A stretch of 64,000 nt of DNA. Origin: Mycobacterium sp. URHB0044. GTDB taxonomy: Bacteria; Actinomycetota; Actinomycetes; Mycobacteriales; Mycobacteriaceae. The DNA lies in assembly GCF_000620625.1 (NCBI RefSeq), contig NZ_JIAW01000008.1, forward strand, positions 209,671-273,670, given 5' to 3'. The notes under the pieces are model-generated. The model made no database searches. It had not been told where the DNA came from and saw only the letters and a program-made list of their open reading frames with translations. Positions 23,812-32,351 of the stretch are shown here, piece after piece (the first letter of the stretch is position 1; the number at the start of each line of letters is the position of its first letter). A program made the position numbers and the translations under genes.

Positions 23812-25245
23812 GTGTCACGGTCCAATGAGGGCTTTTCTGAACAGACCAATTCGTCCGACTCAGGGTTTCCGACGGACATCCTGCTGACGCTCGACCGGTC
23901 CGAGCGTCGGGGGTTGCGTGAGCAGCTGCAGCACCAATTGCGCTCGGCGATCCAGGACGGTCGATTGTCGGCGGGCACGCTGCTGCCACCGTCACGGCTG
24001 CTCGCTCTCGATCTCGGTATCGCACGAAGTGTGGTCGTCGACGCATACGAACATCTCGTCGCGGACGGCTACCTGGACGGCCGACAGGGCTCGGGCACCC
24101 GCGTCTTGCCAACCGCTGCACCGGCATTCACCAACCGAAGCGCCCGCTCCAAGCCCGTTCATACCGCCCGTCTCGTCGGCGGACTGCCCGACCCCGCCCT
24201 CTTTCCACGGACCGAGTGGCTGCGCCACTACCGCGTCGCGCTCAACACCGTTCCAAATGAACGGCTGGGCTACCCCGGGCCGCGTGGCGCACTGCCCTTG
24301 CGCAAGGCGCTCGCCGACTACCTCGGCCGAGTGCGCGGCGTCGCCGCCGACCCCGACCGCGTGATGATCACGGCGGGCCTGACCCAGGCCGTCGTGCTGC
24401 TCTCCCGGGCGTTGCGGCGCCGCGGCGTCGAAGCGATCGCCGTCGAGGACCCGTGTTTCGGGTTTCATCGCGAGGCGATCCTCAACGCCGGGCTGCGGGT
24501 GGTGTCGGTCCCGGTCGACGGCGACGGTATCGACGTGGCCAAGCTGGCCGCGCAGAACGTCGGGGCCGTGCTGGTGGCGCCCGCGCATTCCTATCCGACG
24601 GGAGCCGTTCTCGGTGCGGCTGGTCGCGCTGCGCTCATCGAGTGGGCTCGCGACCACGACGGGCTGATCATCGAGGACGATTACGACGCGGAGTTCCGCT
24701 ACGACCGAGCACCGATCGGCGCGCTTCAGGGACTTGCGCCCGAACGCGTGGCCTACACGGGTTGTGCCAGCAAAATCCTCACTCCCGCACTGCGATTGGG
24801 TTGGATGGCGTTGCCGGGCTGGCTTGCCGAAGATGTCGACCGCGAGAAGCTGTTCGACGACATGGGAACCACGATGCTGGAGCAATTGGCGCTGGCGCGG
24901 TTCATCGAGACCGGTGGACTGACCCGGCATCTGCGTCGCGTCCGCCCGATCTACCGTCGCAGGCGCAACGCGACGCTCGAGGCCTTGTCGACGTTCCTGC
25001 CCGACGCGGTGCCTACCGGCGTCGCCGCCGGATTGCACGTATACGTGCAGCTGCCAGGTGACTGCGACGAAGGGACCCTCGTGGAGGCGGCCAATCAGCG
25101 GGGGCTGCTCATCGAGGGAGCGAGCTGGCACTTCCGCGATGCGGCCTCTGCCCCACCGGCTTTGGTGCTCGGCTACGGCGCAGTCGCCGAGCCGGCGATG
25201 CACGGTGCGCTCGCGCTGCTCGGAGAGATCTACGGAGAGCGCTAG
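23812..25245 (+). CDS. MocR/PdxR-type GntR regulator with aminotransferase-like domain
   Basis: 477 residues. An N-terminal winged helix (about residues 30-95) has LREQLQHQLRSAIQDGRLSAGTLLPPSR, LALDLGIARSVVVDAYEHL and GYLDGRQGSGT. A linker leads to a fold-type I PLP domain. That domain has GPRGALPLRKALADYL, EDDYDAEFRYDR and the PLP lysine in GCASKILTPALRLGW. Such proteins sense PLP or amino-acid aldimines and often activate a divergent or adjacent gene. Possible targets are the divergent monooxygenase-like gene and the cysteine hydrolase 59 bases downstream. GTG 23812 is set by the leaderless promoter, over a longer frame from 23743. Confidence 0.9.
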   Translation: MSRSNEGFSEQTNSSDSGFPTDILLTLDRSERRGLREQLQHQLRSAIQDGRLSAGTLLPPSRLLALDLGIARSVVVDAYEHLVADGYLDGRQGSGTRVLPTAAPAFTNRSARSKPVHTARLVGGLPDPALFPRTEWLRHYRVALNTVPNERLGYPGPRGALPLRKALADYLGRVRGVAADPDRVMITAGLTQAVVLLSRALRRRGVEAIAVEDPCFGFHREAILNAGLRVVSVPVDGDGIDVAKLAAQNVGAVLVAPAHSYPTGAVLGAAGRAALIEWARDHDGLIIEDDYDAEFRYDRAPIGALQGLAPERVAYTGCASKILTPALRLGWMALPGWLAEDVDREKLFDDMGTTMLEQLALARFIETGGLTRHLRRVRPIYRRRRNATLEALSTFLPDAVPTGVAAGLHVYVQLPGDCDEGTLVEAANQRGLLIEGASWHFRDAASAPPALVLGYGAVAEPAMHGALALLGEIYGER

Positions 25246-25304
25246 GGTCGCAGGTGGTCGCCGCTCGGAGCGACGGTTGCGCCGTTCCCTGCCAGAATCC
25301 ACGG

Positions 25305-26009
25305 ATGAGCGCAAGGAATCCGGTCACCGTCGATGCGACGCCGTACGTCTGGCCCTACGACGGAGACATACCGCGGGACCACACGGCGCTCGTCAACATC
25401 GATTGGCAGGTCGACTTCTGCGGCGAGGGCGGCTACGTCGATGCGATGGGCTACGACCTTTCGCTCACGCGCACGCCACTGGGCCCAGCCCGCACGGTGC
25501 TCGAGGCCGCCAGGGAACTCGGCCTGTTCATCCTGCACACCCGCGAAGGGCACCGACCCGACCTGAGCGATCTGCCCGCTAACAAGAAGTGGCGATCGGC
25601 GCAGGTGGGCGCGGAGATCGGATCGCTCGGCCCGTGCGGACGCATCCTCACTCGCGGTGAGCCCGGGTGGGAGATCGTCGACGAGATGCGGCCGCTGCCC
25701 GGTGAGCCGGTCATCGACAAACCCGGGAAGGGTAGCTTCTACGCCACCGATCTTGACCTGCTGCTGAAGGCGAAAGACATTACGCACCTGATCTTTACGG
25801 GAATCACCACGGACGTCTGCGTCCATACCACGCTGCGGGAGGCCAACGACCGTGGCTACGAGTGCCTGGTCCTGTCGGATTGCACCGGAGCGACGAAGTA
25901 CGCGAATCACCAAGCGGCCCTGGACATGATGACCATGCAGGGTGGGTTGTTCGGCGCGTACGCCACCAGCGCCGCGTGTCTCGATGCCTTCGGCAAGATG
26001 CGTAGCTGA
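25305..26009 (+). CDS. Isochorismatase-family cysteine hydrolase (biuret/ureidoacrylate amidohydrolase-like)
   Basis: 234 residues. The cysteine-hydrolase triad is visible: D33 in LVNIDWQVDFCG, K142 in DKPGKGSFYATDL, and C172 in ITTDVCVHTT. The segment GGYVDAMGYDLSLTR and WPYDGDIP are shared, from memory, with biuret hydrolase and RutB-like amidohydrolases, so an acyclic urea or amide is the likely substrate class. It follows the MocR regulator by 59 bases on the same strand and may be regulated by it. It converges on mnmA with an eight-base gap. Confidence 0.82.
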   Translation: MSARNPVTVDATPYVWPYDGDIPRDHTALVNIDWQVDFCGEGGYVDAMGYDLSLTRTPLGPARTVLEAARELGLFILHTREGHRPDLSDLPANKKWRSAQVGAEIGSLGPCGRILTRGEPGWEIVDEMRPLPGEPVIDKPGKGSFYATDLDLLLKAKDITHLIFTGITTDVCVHTTLREANDRGYECLVLSDCTGATKYANHQAALDMMTMQGGLFGAYATSAACLDAFGKMRS

Positions 26010-26017
26010 GCGCGAAA

Positions 26018-27082
26018 CTACGCGATGGTGGCGCTACCGATGACTTCGTCGCCGTCCGGGTCGGGGCGGTACAGCACCATGGTCTGGCCGGGGGCGACGC
26101 CACGCAGCGGGGTGCGCAGATCCATCACCAGCATCCCGTCGCGCAGTTCGGCCACACCGTCGGCGATGCCGCCGTGTGCGCGCACCTGTACGACGCACTC
26201 GATGGGCCCGGTGGGCGCGAATCCCGAAGTGAAGACGGGCCTCTCACCGGTCAGAGTCCGAACGTCCAGGTCGTCGGCGCTGCCGACGCGTACGGTGCCG
26301 CTCTCGGCGTCGATCCGGGTGACGTAGCGGGGCCGGCCGTCGGGCCCGGGACCCGCGATGCCAAGGCCCTTGCGCTGCCCCACCGTGAAGCCGTGCACGC
26401 CATCGTGTTCGGCCAACACGGCGCCACCGGCATCGACCACGGAGCCACGGCGCACACCGATGCGGGCGCCCAGGAACGCCTGGGTGTCACCGGAGGGAAT
26501 GAAGCAGATGTCGTGGCTGTCGGGCTTCTCGGCGACGGCCAATCCGCGCTCGGCGGCCTCTTCCCGAATTCGTGGCTTGGCGGTATCGCCGATCGGGAAC
26601 AGCGCATGCCGAAGTTGCTCGGCGGTGAGCACGCCCAACACGTAGGACTGGTCCTTGTCGTGGTCGACGGCGCGGCGCAGCCGGCCGTCCGACAGCCGGG
26701 CGTAATGCCCGGTGGCGACGGCGTCGAAGCCCAGCGCCAACGCGCGGGCCGAGAGCGCCGAGAACTTGATCCGCTCGTTGCATCGAACGCACGGGTTGGG
26801 GGTCTCGCCGCGGGCGTAGGACTCCACGAAGTCGTCGATCACGTCTTCCTTGAAGCGGTCCGCGAAATCCCAGACATAGAACGGGATCTCGAGGATGTCG
26901 GCGACGCGGCGGGCGTCTCCGGCGTCCTCCTTGGAGCAGCAGCCGCGGGAACCGGTGCGCAGCGTGCCGGGCGCCGACGACAACGCCAGGTGCACACCGA
27001 CGACGTCGTGCCCTGCGTCGACCATGCGGGCCGCAGCCACCGACGAGTCCACGCCGCCGCTCATCGCTACCAGGACGCGCAC
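26018..27082 (-). CDS. mnmA: tRNA-specific 2-thiouridylase
   Basis: Thiolates uridine 34 of Lys, Glu and Gln tRNAs, using ATP and sulfur relayed from a cysteine desulfurase. 354 residues. The PP-loop SGGVDSSVAA is at residues 8-17. The catalytic pair C101 (NPCVRCN) and C193 (DSHDICFIP) is present. GVHGFTVGQRKGLGI and the C-terminal beta-barrel (GQTMVLY) follow. GTG 27080-27082 begins two bases after the iscS stop, so the two are one operon and functionally linked. The open frame upstream to 27349 is antisense-like extension within iscS. Confidence 0.96.
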   Translation of the reverse strand: MRVLVAMSGGVDSSVAAARMVDAGHDVVGVHLALSSAPGTLRTGSRGCCSKEDAGDARRVADILEIPFYVWDFADRFKEDVIDDFVESYARGETPNPCVRCNERIKFSALSARALALGFDAVATGHYARLSDGRLRRAVDHDKDQSYVLGVLTAEQLRHALFPIGDTAKPRIREEAAERGLAVAEKPDSHDICFIPSGDTQAFLGARIGVRRGSVVDAGGAVLAEHDGVHGFTVGQRKGLGIAGPGPDGRPRYVTRIDAESGTVRVGSADDLDVRTLTGERPVFTSGFAPTGPIECVVQVRAHGGIADGVAELRDGMLVMDLRTPLRGVAPGQTMVLYRPDPDGDEVIGSATIA

Positions 27083-27084
27083 GA

Positions 27085-28272
27085 TTACTTCCCGTGCCCG
27101 GCGCTGGCGAGTGCGGCCTGCCGTGCGCGCTCCACCGCCGCTGGCAGCACCGCCAACGCCGCGTCGACGTCGGCCTCGGTGCTGGTGTGCCCCAACGACA
27201 GTCGTAGCGATCCGCGGGCGCTGGCCGAATCGGCGCCCATGGCGATGAGGACGTGGGACGGTTGCGCGACTCCGGCCGTGCATGCAGAACCGGTCGAGCA
27301 CTCGATTCCCTTGGCGTCCAGCAACATCAACAGGGCGTCGCCCTCGCATCCGCGGAAGGTGAAGTGCGTGTTGCCCGGTAGGCGCTGCGGGCCGACGGCG
27401 CCGTTGAGGTCCACGTCGTCGATCGCGGCGAGCACGCCGTCGACGAGCCGGTCGCGCAGCGCGGAGACGCGGGTGCGATACCCGTCGAGCCCGTCGATGG
27501 CGATGCGGGCGGCGGCGGCCATGGCCGCCGCTCCTGCGACATCCGGTGTGCCGGAACGTACGTCGCGCTCCTGCCCACCACCGTGCAGCAACGGCACGCA
27601 GGCGGTGTCACGGCGCAGCACCAGGGCGCCGACGCCGGTGGGCCCGCCGAACTTGTGCGCGGCGATGCTCATCGCCGACAAGCCGCTGGCGGTGAAGTCG
27701 ACGGGCAGCTGGCCCACGGCCTGGATCGCATCACTGTGCATGGGAACGTCGAATTCTGCTGCTACGGCGGCCAATTCGGCGATCGGCTGAATCGTGCCCA
27801 CTTCGTTGTTCGCCCACATGACCGAGACCAGGGCGACGTCGTCGCGGTCGGCCAGCGCCTCGCGCAGTGCGGCGGCGGTGACCGAGCCGTCGGGACCGAC
27901 GGGCAACCACGTCACCTCGGCGTGTTCGTGTTCGGCAAGCCACTCGACGGCGTCGAGCACCGCGTGATGCTCGATGGGAGTGGTGACGATGCGGCGCCGG
28001 CGCGGATCGGCGTCACGCCGTGCCCAGTAGATGCCCTTGACGGCCAGGTTGTCGCTCTCGGTGCCCCCGGCGGTGAAGATCACCTCGGACGGTCGGGCAC
28101 CCAGCAGTTGGGCCAGCGTCTCGCGGGCCTCCTCCATGCGGCGGCGGGCCGTGCGGCCCGTGGTGTGCAGTGAGGATGCGTTGCCGACCGTCGCCAGCAC
28201 GGCCGTCATCGCCTCGATGGCAGCAGGGTGCATCGGGGTGGTGGCGGCGTGATCGAGGTAGACGGCGCTCAT
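27085..28272 (-). CDS. iscS: Cysteine desulfurase (IscS/NifS type)
   Basis: Removes sulfur from cysteine as an enzyme persulfide for tRNA thiolation and Fe-S clusters. 395 residues. It has YLDHAATTP, GGTESDNLAVKG, EHHAVLD, the PLP lysine in SIAAHKFGGPTGVG, and the persulfide cysteine in STGSACTAGVAQPSHVL with the extended IscS-type loop. The start ATG (28270-28272) is nine bases after TAAACT, so the mRNA has almost no leader. It directly precedes mnmA, which supports a role as its sulfur donor. Confidence 0.96.
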   Translation of the reverse strand: MSAVYLDHAATTPMHPAAIEAMTAVLATVGNASSLHTTGRTARRRMEEARETLAQLLGARPSEVIFTAGGTESDNLAVKGIYWARRDADPRRRRIVTTPIEHHAVLDAVEWLAEHEHAEVTWLPVGPDGSVTAAALREALADRDDVALVSVMWANNEVGTIQPIAELAAVAAEFDVPMHSDAIQAVGQLPVDFTASGLSAMSIAAHKFGGPTGVGALVLRRDTACVPLLHGGGQERDVRSGTPDVAGAAAMAAAARIAIDGLDGYRTRVSALRDRLVDGVLAAIDDVDLNGAVGPQRLPGNTHFTFRGCEGDALLMLLDAKGIECSTGSACTAGVAQPSHVLIAMGADSASARGSLRLSLGHTSTEADVDAALAVLPAAVERARQAALASAGHGK

Positions 28273-28305
28273 GGCCCGCCCAGTTTACCGGCAGACCCGA
28301 TGACC

Positions 28306-29157
28306 TCAGGCGACCAGAGCGTGCCCGCCAGCGGTGTGCACCGTCCGCGACGACGTCCCGCGCACCGCGGCCTCGCACCGCGCGGCCAGATCGCGCCGAT
28401 CATCACCGGGCAATTGCAGCGATTGGACCTGTACGTGACACACCGTCAACCGGGCGGTGATCACCCGGCGCACCGACTCCACCAGCGAGTCCTCGCCGAT
28501 GAAGGCCGGAACGGTGGACGGCGCACCGTCGCGGTGGTGGTAGGTCAGGCGCAGCGGCTGCACGGGCCGACCCGCGTCGACGGCGCCCTGGAACATGGCC
28601 GGCCGGAAGGGGCCGTAGGCCAGTCCGCACCAGGTGGTGCCCTCGGGGAATGCGACGACCGTCTGCCCCGCCCGCAGCCGGTCGGCGACGGCGCGCACCA
28701 CGTCGGGCAACCGGCGCAGATTGGTCCGCTCGATCGGGATGACCTTCAACAGCCGGGCTAGGAAGCCAAGGGCGGGCCAGTCCACCAGGTCGGCGCGCGC
28801 GACGAAGGAGCCGGGTAGCACCGAGCCGATGGTGAAGATGTCCACCCACGACACGTGGCCGCTGACCACCAGGACGCCGCTCAGGTTGCGAATGGGGCCG
28901 CCGGACACGGTGATTCGCACGCCGAGGCAGCGCAGCATCAGGCGGCAGTAGACCCGCTGGATCCGCGACTTTCCGGGCAGCGGCATCGCGAGGAGCGGCA
29001 GTGCGGGGAACAGCATCAGCGCACACGCGATGCGTGCCGAGGTGCGTAGCGCGACGACCGCGGGACGCGACGCGTGCGAGGCGTCGCAGCGGATGCACGA
29101 CGCGTCACACGACGCCCGCGGCAGCCAGGGGTTCTCGCCAAGCGCGTGGCTGCTCAT
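28306..29157 (-). CDS. 1-acyl-glycerol-3-phosphate acyltransferase family protein (OlsA/PlsC-like)
   Basis: 283 residues. The acyltransferase motifs are HVSWVD (HX4D) near residue 100, a GVLVVSGH strand, IERTN, FPEGTTWCG for substrate binding, and VPAFI. A hydrophobic N-terminal segment (IACALMLFPALPLLAMPLPG) suggests membrane association. A cysteine-rich N-terminal stretch (about residues 17-26) is unusual. The ATG overlaps the stop of the upstream N-acyltransferase as ATGA. That pairing is the arrangement of ornithine-lipid synthesis, in which OlsB adds a 3-hydroxy fatty acid to ornithine and OlsA esterifies it. M. tuberculosis Rv3026c corresponds. A plain PlsC role is the alternative. Confidence 0.85.
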   Translation of the reverse strand: MSSHALGENPWLPRASCDASCIRCDASHASRPAVVALRTSARIACALMLFPALPLLAMPLPGKSRIQRVYCRLMLRCLGVRITVSGGPIRNLSGVLVVSGHVSWVDIFTIGSVLPGSFVARADLVDWPALGFLARLLKVIPIERTNLRRLPDVVRAVADRLRAGQTVVAFPEGTTWCGLAYGPFRPAMFQGAVDAGRPVQPLRLTYHHRDGAPSTVPAFIGEDSLVESVRRVITARLTVCHVQVQSLQLPGDDRRDLAARCEAAVRGTSSRTVHTAGGHALVA

Positions 29158-29990
29158 CGCGACGTCCCCTCGTTCAGGTCGGTGGCTTGGGACACCGAGC
29201 GCAGCCGCTTGAGGTAGCGCACGTCGGCCTGGCGCTTGTCCAGAAGGGCGGGGAAGTCGCCGACCCCGAAGTCCGGGTCGTGTGCCGGATCGCCGCAGAC
29301 CCGGGCGCCCAGCCGCAGGTAACCACGCATCAGCGGTGGGACCGCGAGGCGTGCGGGCGGGTCGATGTCGTCGAGACCCCTGCCGTCCACCATCACCGGC
29401 CGATGGGGGTGCACGACGAACTCGGAGGCATGTCTGCGCCGAACGAAGTCGCGGACGCCGCGGATTTGCGTGCCTGGCACCTCGTCCCGGCCGCCCTTGA
29501 CGGGGACCGACACGCATCCGGTGACGTAGTCGTAGCCGCATCGGTCCAGGTAGGCCAGGATTCCCGCCCACATCAGCAGCACGACGCCACCGTTGCGGTG
29601 GTCGGCGCGGACCACCGCGCGGCCCATCTCGACCAGCGAAGGCCGCAGCGTGTCGAGCGCACGCACGTCGAACTCCGTCGCGGTGTATAGGCCGCCCGCG
29701 GCGATGGCGCCCGGGGGCGGGAGCATGCGGTAGCAGCCGACGAGGTCACCCGAGGTGTCTTCACGGACCAGCAGGTGATCGCAGTATTCGTCGAAGCGGT
29801 CGGCGTCACGGCCGTCGAGACCGGCACCGCTGAGCTCGAAGCCGGGTTCGGAGGTGAACACCTCGTGACGCAGACGCTGCGCGGCGTCGACGAGGGATGG
29901 GTCGGTGGACAACAGCAGGGTGTAGCGCGGCGAATCTGCGGCCACGCTGTCGGTGTCGTCAGCGGCTATGAGTACGGATGCAGTGCTCAT
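29154..29990 (-). CDS. GNAT-fold N-acyltransferase (OlsB-like, Rv3027c type)
   Basis: 278 residues. It has RLRHEVFTSEPGFEL near residue 40, a DHLLVREDTSGDLVGCYRML strand-turn, LVEMGRAVVRADHRNGGVVLLMWAGI, and DYVTGCVSVPVKGG. This set defines the OlsB/hemolysin-like GNAT family that uses acyl-ACP as donor. Ornithine as acceptor is inferred from the family and from the overlapping OlsA-like gene; other amines are possible. No membrane helix is seen. It is the first gene of a two-gene operon. Confidence 0.82.
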   Translation of the reverse strand: MSTASVLIAADDTDSVAADSPRYTLLLSTDPSLVDAAQRLRHEVFTSEPGFELSGAGLDGRDADRFDEYCDHLLVREDTSGDLVGCYRMLPPPGAIAAGGLYTATEFDVRALDTLRPSLVEMGRAVVRADHRNGGVVLLMWAGILAYLDRCGYDYVTGCVSVPVKGGRDEVPGTQIRGVRDFVRRRHASEFVVHPHRPVMVDGRGLDDIDPPARLAVPPLMRGYLRLGARVCGDPAHDPDFGVGDFPALLDKRQADVRYLKRLRSVSQATDLNEGTSR

Positions 29991-30088
29991 GGCCTGACGG
30001 TCGCGGAGTCATTCGGCTCGGCGGCAATCAGGGCGTGTCGTGTTCGTGCACGCTGGGTGACGAGTTGTCGTCGGCGCTACGTCCGTGT

Positions 30089-30137
30089 GATTTCGGCGTG
30101 CTCCGTCACGCTCAGCGTGACTAAACACGCCGAAATC
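30089..30137. terminator. Strong hairpin downstream of derI
   Basis: GATTTCGGCGTG (30089-30100) pairs perfectly over 12 bases with 30126-30137. Inside it a second stem TCACGC/GCGTGA (30106-30111, 30115-30120) forms. It lies eight bases after the derI stop, on the minus strand reading, and has no T run. The remainder of this 154-base gap (29991-30144) shows no gene. Confidence 0.75.
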
Positions 30138-30144
30138 GCCTTGG

Positions 30145-30609
30145 TCAGCGGGCGACGGGCTCGTATCCGTCGATCGCGTCGACCTTGCCCGCGGACGGGC
30201 TCTGCGGGTCGAATTCGTAGTTCAGCCACTCGCGCGCCAGCCGTCGGGCCAGCTCGAGGCCGATCACCCGCTGCCCGAAGCACAGCACCTGGGCGTTGTT
30301 CGACAACACCGACCGCTCGACGGAGAAGCTGTCATGCGCCGTGACGGCACGGATGCCCGGGACCTTGTTGGCGCTGATCGCCACGCCCAGCCCGGTACCG
30401 CAGACCAGCAGCGCCCGGTCGGCCTTGCCCTCGGCGACCAATCGCGCGGCCGCGACGGCGACGTGCGGGTAAGCGGTGTTCTCGTCGGCGCCCACACCGA
30501 CGTCGATGACCTCGCCGACGCGTTCGTCGGCCATCAGGTCGCCCTTGAGGGCCTCCTTGTACTCGTAGCCGGCGTCATCGGCGCCGACGACGATGCGCAG
30601 TGGGGTCAC
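30145..30609 (-). CDS. derI: RpiB/LacAB-type sugar phosphate isomerase, likely D-erythrulose 4-phosphate isomerase
   Basis: 154 residues of the RpiB family. It shows RIVVGADDAGYEYKEAL, DVGVG, YPHVAVAAA, the catalytic Cys segment LLVCGTGLGVAISANKVPGIRAVTAHD, and SVLSNNAQVLCFG. As the last gene of a polyol uptake and kinase operon, its likely role is isomerising D-erythrulose 4-phosphate to D-erythrose 4-phosphate, as the M. smegmatis homologue does. A ribose 5-phosphate isomerase role is the general alternative. The GTG (30607-30609) overlaps the kinase stop as GTGA, and a strong hairpin follows the stop. Confidence 0.88.
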   Translation of the reverse strand: MTPLRIVVGADDAGYEYKEALKGDLMADERVGEVIDVGVGADENTAYPHVAVAAARLVAEGKADRALLVCGTGLGVAISANKVPGIRAVTAHDSFSVERSVLSNNAQVLCFGQRVIGLELARRLAREWLNYEFDPQSPSAGKVDAIDGYEPVAR

Positions 30610-32351
30610 GAGGCATCTCCCTTCGCAGTGAGGACGAAGCAGTCCGCGACGACGTGCGCGCACATGGCCAGCGACGTGGCGCCCGCGTCCGGGGTGCCCA
30701 CGCTGCGGTCGCCGAGTGGGCGGGCGCGGCCGATCTTGGGCCGGAGATCCGCGGTGGCCCGCGCGGCGTCGGTTGCCACGTCGGCGGCGGCACGCCAGGC
30801 CTCCTGCCATGGTTCGCCTGCGGCGACCCGATGCTGCATCTCGTCGACGAACGGCAGCAGCGCATCGAGCATGGTCTTGTCCCCCGGCGCCGCACCTCCC
30901 AGCCGGACCAGCGCGTCGTAGCCGTCGCGCATCGCGGCGGCGACGGCGGCCGAGTCGGGCCGTCCGGTATCGCCGAGCCGTGCGCCGATCGCGCTGAGCA
31001 TCGCGCCCCAGAGCACACCGGACGTGCCGCCGGCCTTGGCGGCCCACTCCTTGCCCGCGGCGTTCAGCACCGAGCCCTGGCCCGCGCCGTCTCCAACCGC
31101 CCGCGCGGCGGCATCGCGGGCCGCGGACGACCCCTTGACCATGCCGCGGCCGTGGTCCCCGTCGCCGGCGACGGCGTCGATGCGGCCCAGTTCGTCCTCG
31201 GCGTCGGCGAGCATCGCGGCCATGGCGTCCAGCGCCCTGGCGACCAGCGCGCCGCCGGAACGGGCGTCGTCGTCGGCCAGCTCGGCCGCCTGCGGTGCGG
31301 CAGCGGCGGCGTCGGCGGCGGCCACGGTCCGACGCTCACTCGAATCCCGCTTGGCCGCAATGCCCTTGCGGTAGGCCGGCGTGTCGGCCGGTGCGGTCCA
31401 GTACTTTTCGAGCTCCTCGTCGAGCCACATCACGGTGAGCGAACAGCCCGCCATGTCGAGGCTGGTGACCAGTTCACCGACCTCGGGTTCGACGATCTCG
31501 TAACCGCGTTCGCGGAGCAGCCGCGCCACGGTGCCCCACACCACGAACAGCTCCTCGTACTTGGTGCGGCCAAGTCCGTTGAGAATCACGGCAATTCGCT
31601 TGTCGTCCCTGCCCGTGTAGTCCCCGAGCACGCCGTCGACGAGGGCGACCGCGAGGTCGGCGGCCGACGCCATGGGCTCGTCGGACACCCCGGGTTCGCC
31701 GTGGATGCCGAGGCCGACACCCATCATGTGGTCGGGAACGGTGAACAAGGGCTCGTCGGCGCCGGGCAGCGTGCAGCCGTCGAAGGCGACGCCAAGGGTC
31801 CGGGTGGCGGCGTTGGCCGCTTCGGCGACGCGGATCACGCCGGCCAGGTCGAGGCCGTCTTCCGCCGCGGCGGAGGCGCACTTGAACACGGTGAAATCGC
31901 CTGCGATACCCCGTCGTTTGGACTCGTCGCCCTTGGGTGCGCTGGCGACGTCGTCGGTGACGGCGAAGTAGTGGGCGTCGATGCCCTCGCTGCGCAGCTG
32001 GTCGACCGCCAGGCAAAAGTTCATCACGTCGCCGGCATAGTTGCCGGTGGTCAGCAGCACACCGGCGTCACCGTGCGCGGCTCTGGCCACCGATGCGGCC
32101 TCTTCGGCCGACGGTGACGTGAAGACGTTGCCCACCACCGCACCGTCGGCGAAACCGGGTCCCACCGTTCCGCAGAACGCCGGATAGTGCCCGGACCCGC
32201 CGCCGATCACCACGGCCACCTTGCCTGGCGCCGTCTCGCGGGCCCGGACCACACCACCGGGCACGCCGACCACGTACGACGCGTTGGCGTCGAGGAATCC
32301 GGTCAGCATGTCCTCGGTGAACCGGGCGGGGTCGTTGAAGAGCTTTGTCAT
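30606..32351 (-). CDS. derK: DhaK-DhaL fused ketose kinase, likely D-erythrulose kinase
   Basis: 581 residues, an ATP-dependent dihydroxyacetone kinase-type enzyme with both domains in one chain. In DhaK (about residues 1-335), GGGSGHYPAF and the covalent substrate-binding H217 in GLGIHGEP are visible. In DhaL (about 365-580), the Mg-ATP aspartates lie in AVAGDGDHGRGM, followed by GGTSGVLWG and PGDKTMLDAL. An Ala-rich linker joins them. Operon context with a tetritol-type dehydrogenase and isomerase favours D-erythrulose over dihydroxyacetone. Four-base overlaps with the genes on either side imply tight co-translation. Confidence 0.9.
   Translation of the reverse strand: MTKLFNDPARFTEDMLTGFLDANASYVVGVPGGVVRARETAPGKVAVVIGGGSGHYPAFCGTVGPGFADGAVVGNVFTSPSAEEAASVARAAHGDAGVLLTTGNYAGDVMNFCLAVDQLRSEGIDAHYFAVTDDVASAPKGDESKRRGIAGDFTVFKCASAAAEDGLDLAGVIRVAEAANAATRTLGVAFDGCTLPGADEPLFTVPDHMMGVGLGIHGEPGVSDEPMASAADLAVALVDGVLGDYTGRDDKRIAVILNGLGRTKYEELFVVWGTVARLLRERGYEIVEPEVGELVTSLDMAGCSLTVMWLDEELEKYWTAPADTPAYRKGIAAKRDSSERRTVAAADAAAAAPQAAELADDDARSGGALVARALDAMAAMLADAEDELGRIDAVAGDGDHGRGMVKGSSAARDAAARAVGDGAGQGSVLNAAGKEWAAKAGGTSGVLWGAMLSAIGARLGDTGRPDSAAVAAAMRDGYDALVRLGGAAPGDKTMLDALLPFVDEMQHRVAAGEPWQEAWRAAADVATDAARATADLRPKIGRARPLGDRSVGTPDAGATSLAMCAHVVADCFVLTAKGDAS

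Noticed and set aside
30600..32117. A 505-codon plus-strand ORF opposite derK
   Set aside because: Shadow frame; the minus-strand kinase has complete motifs and tight operon overlaps.
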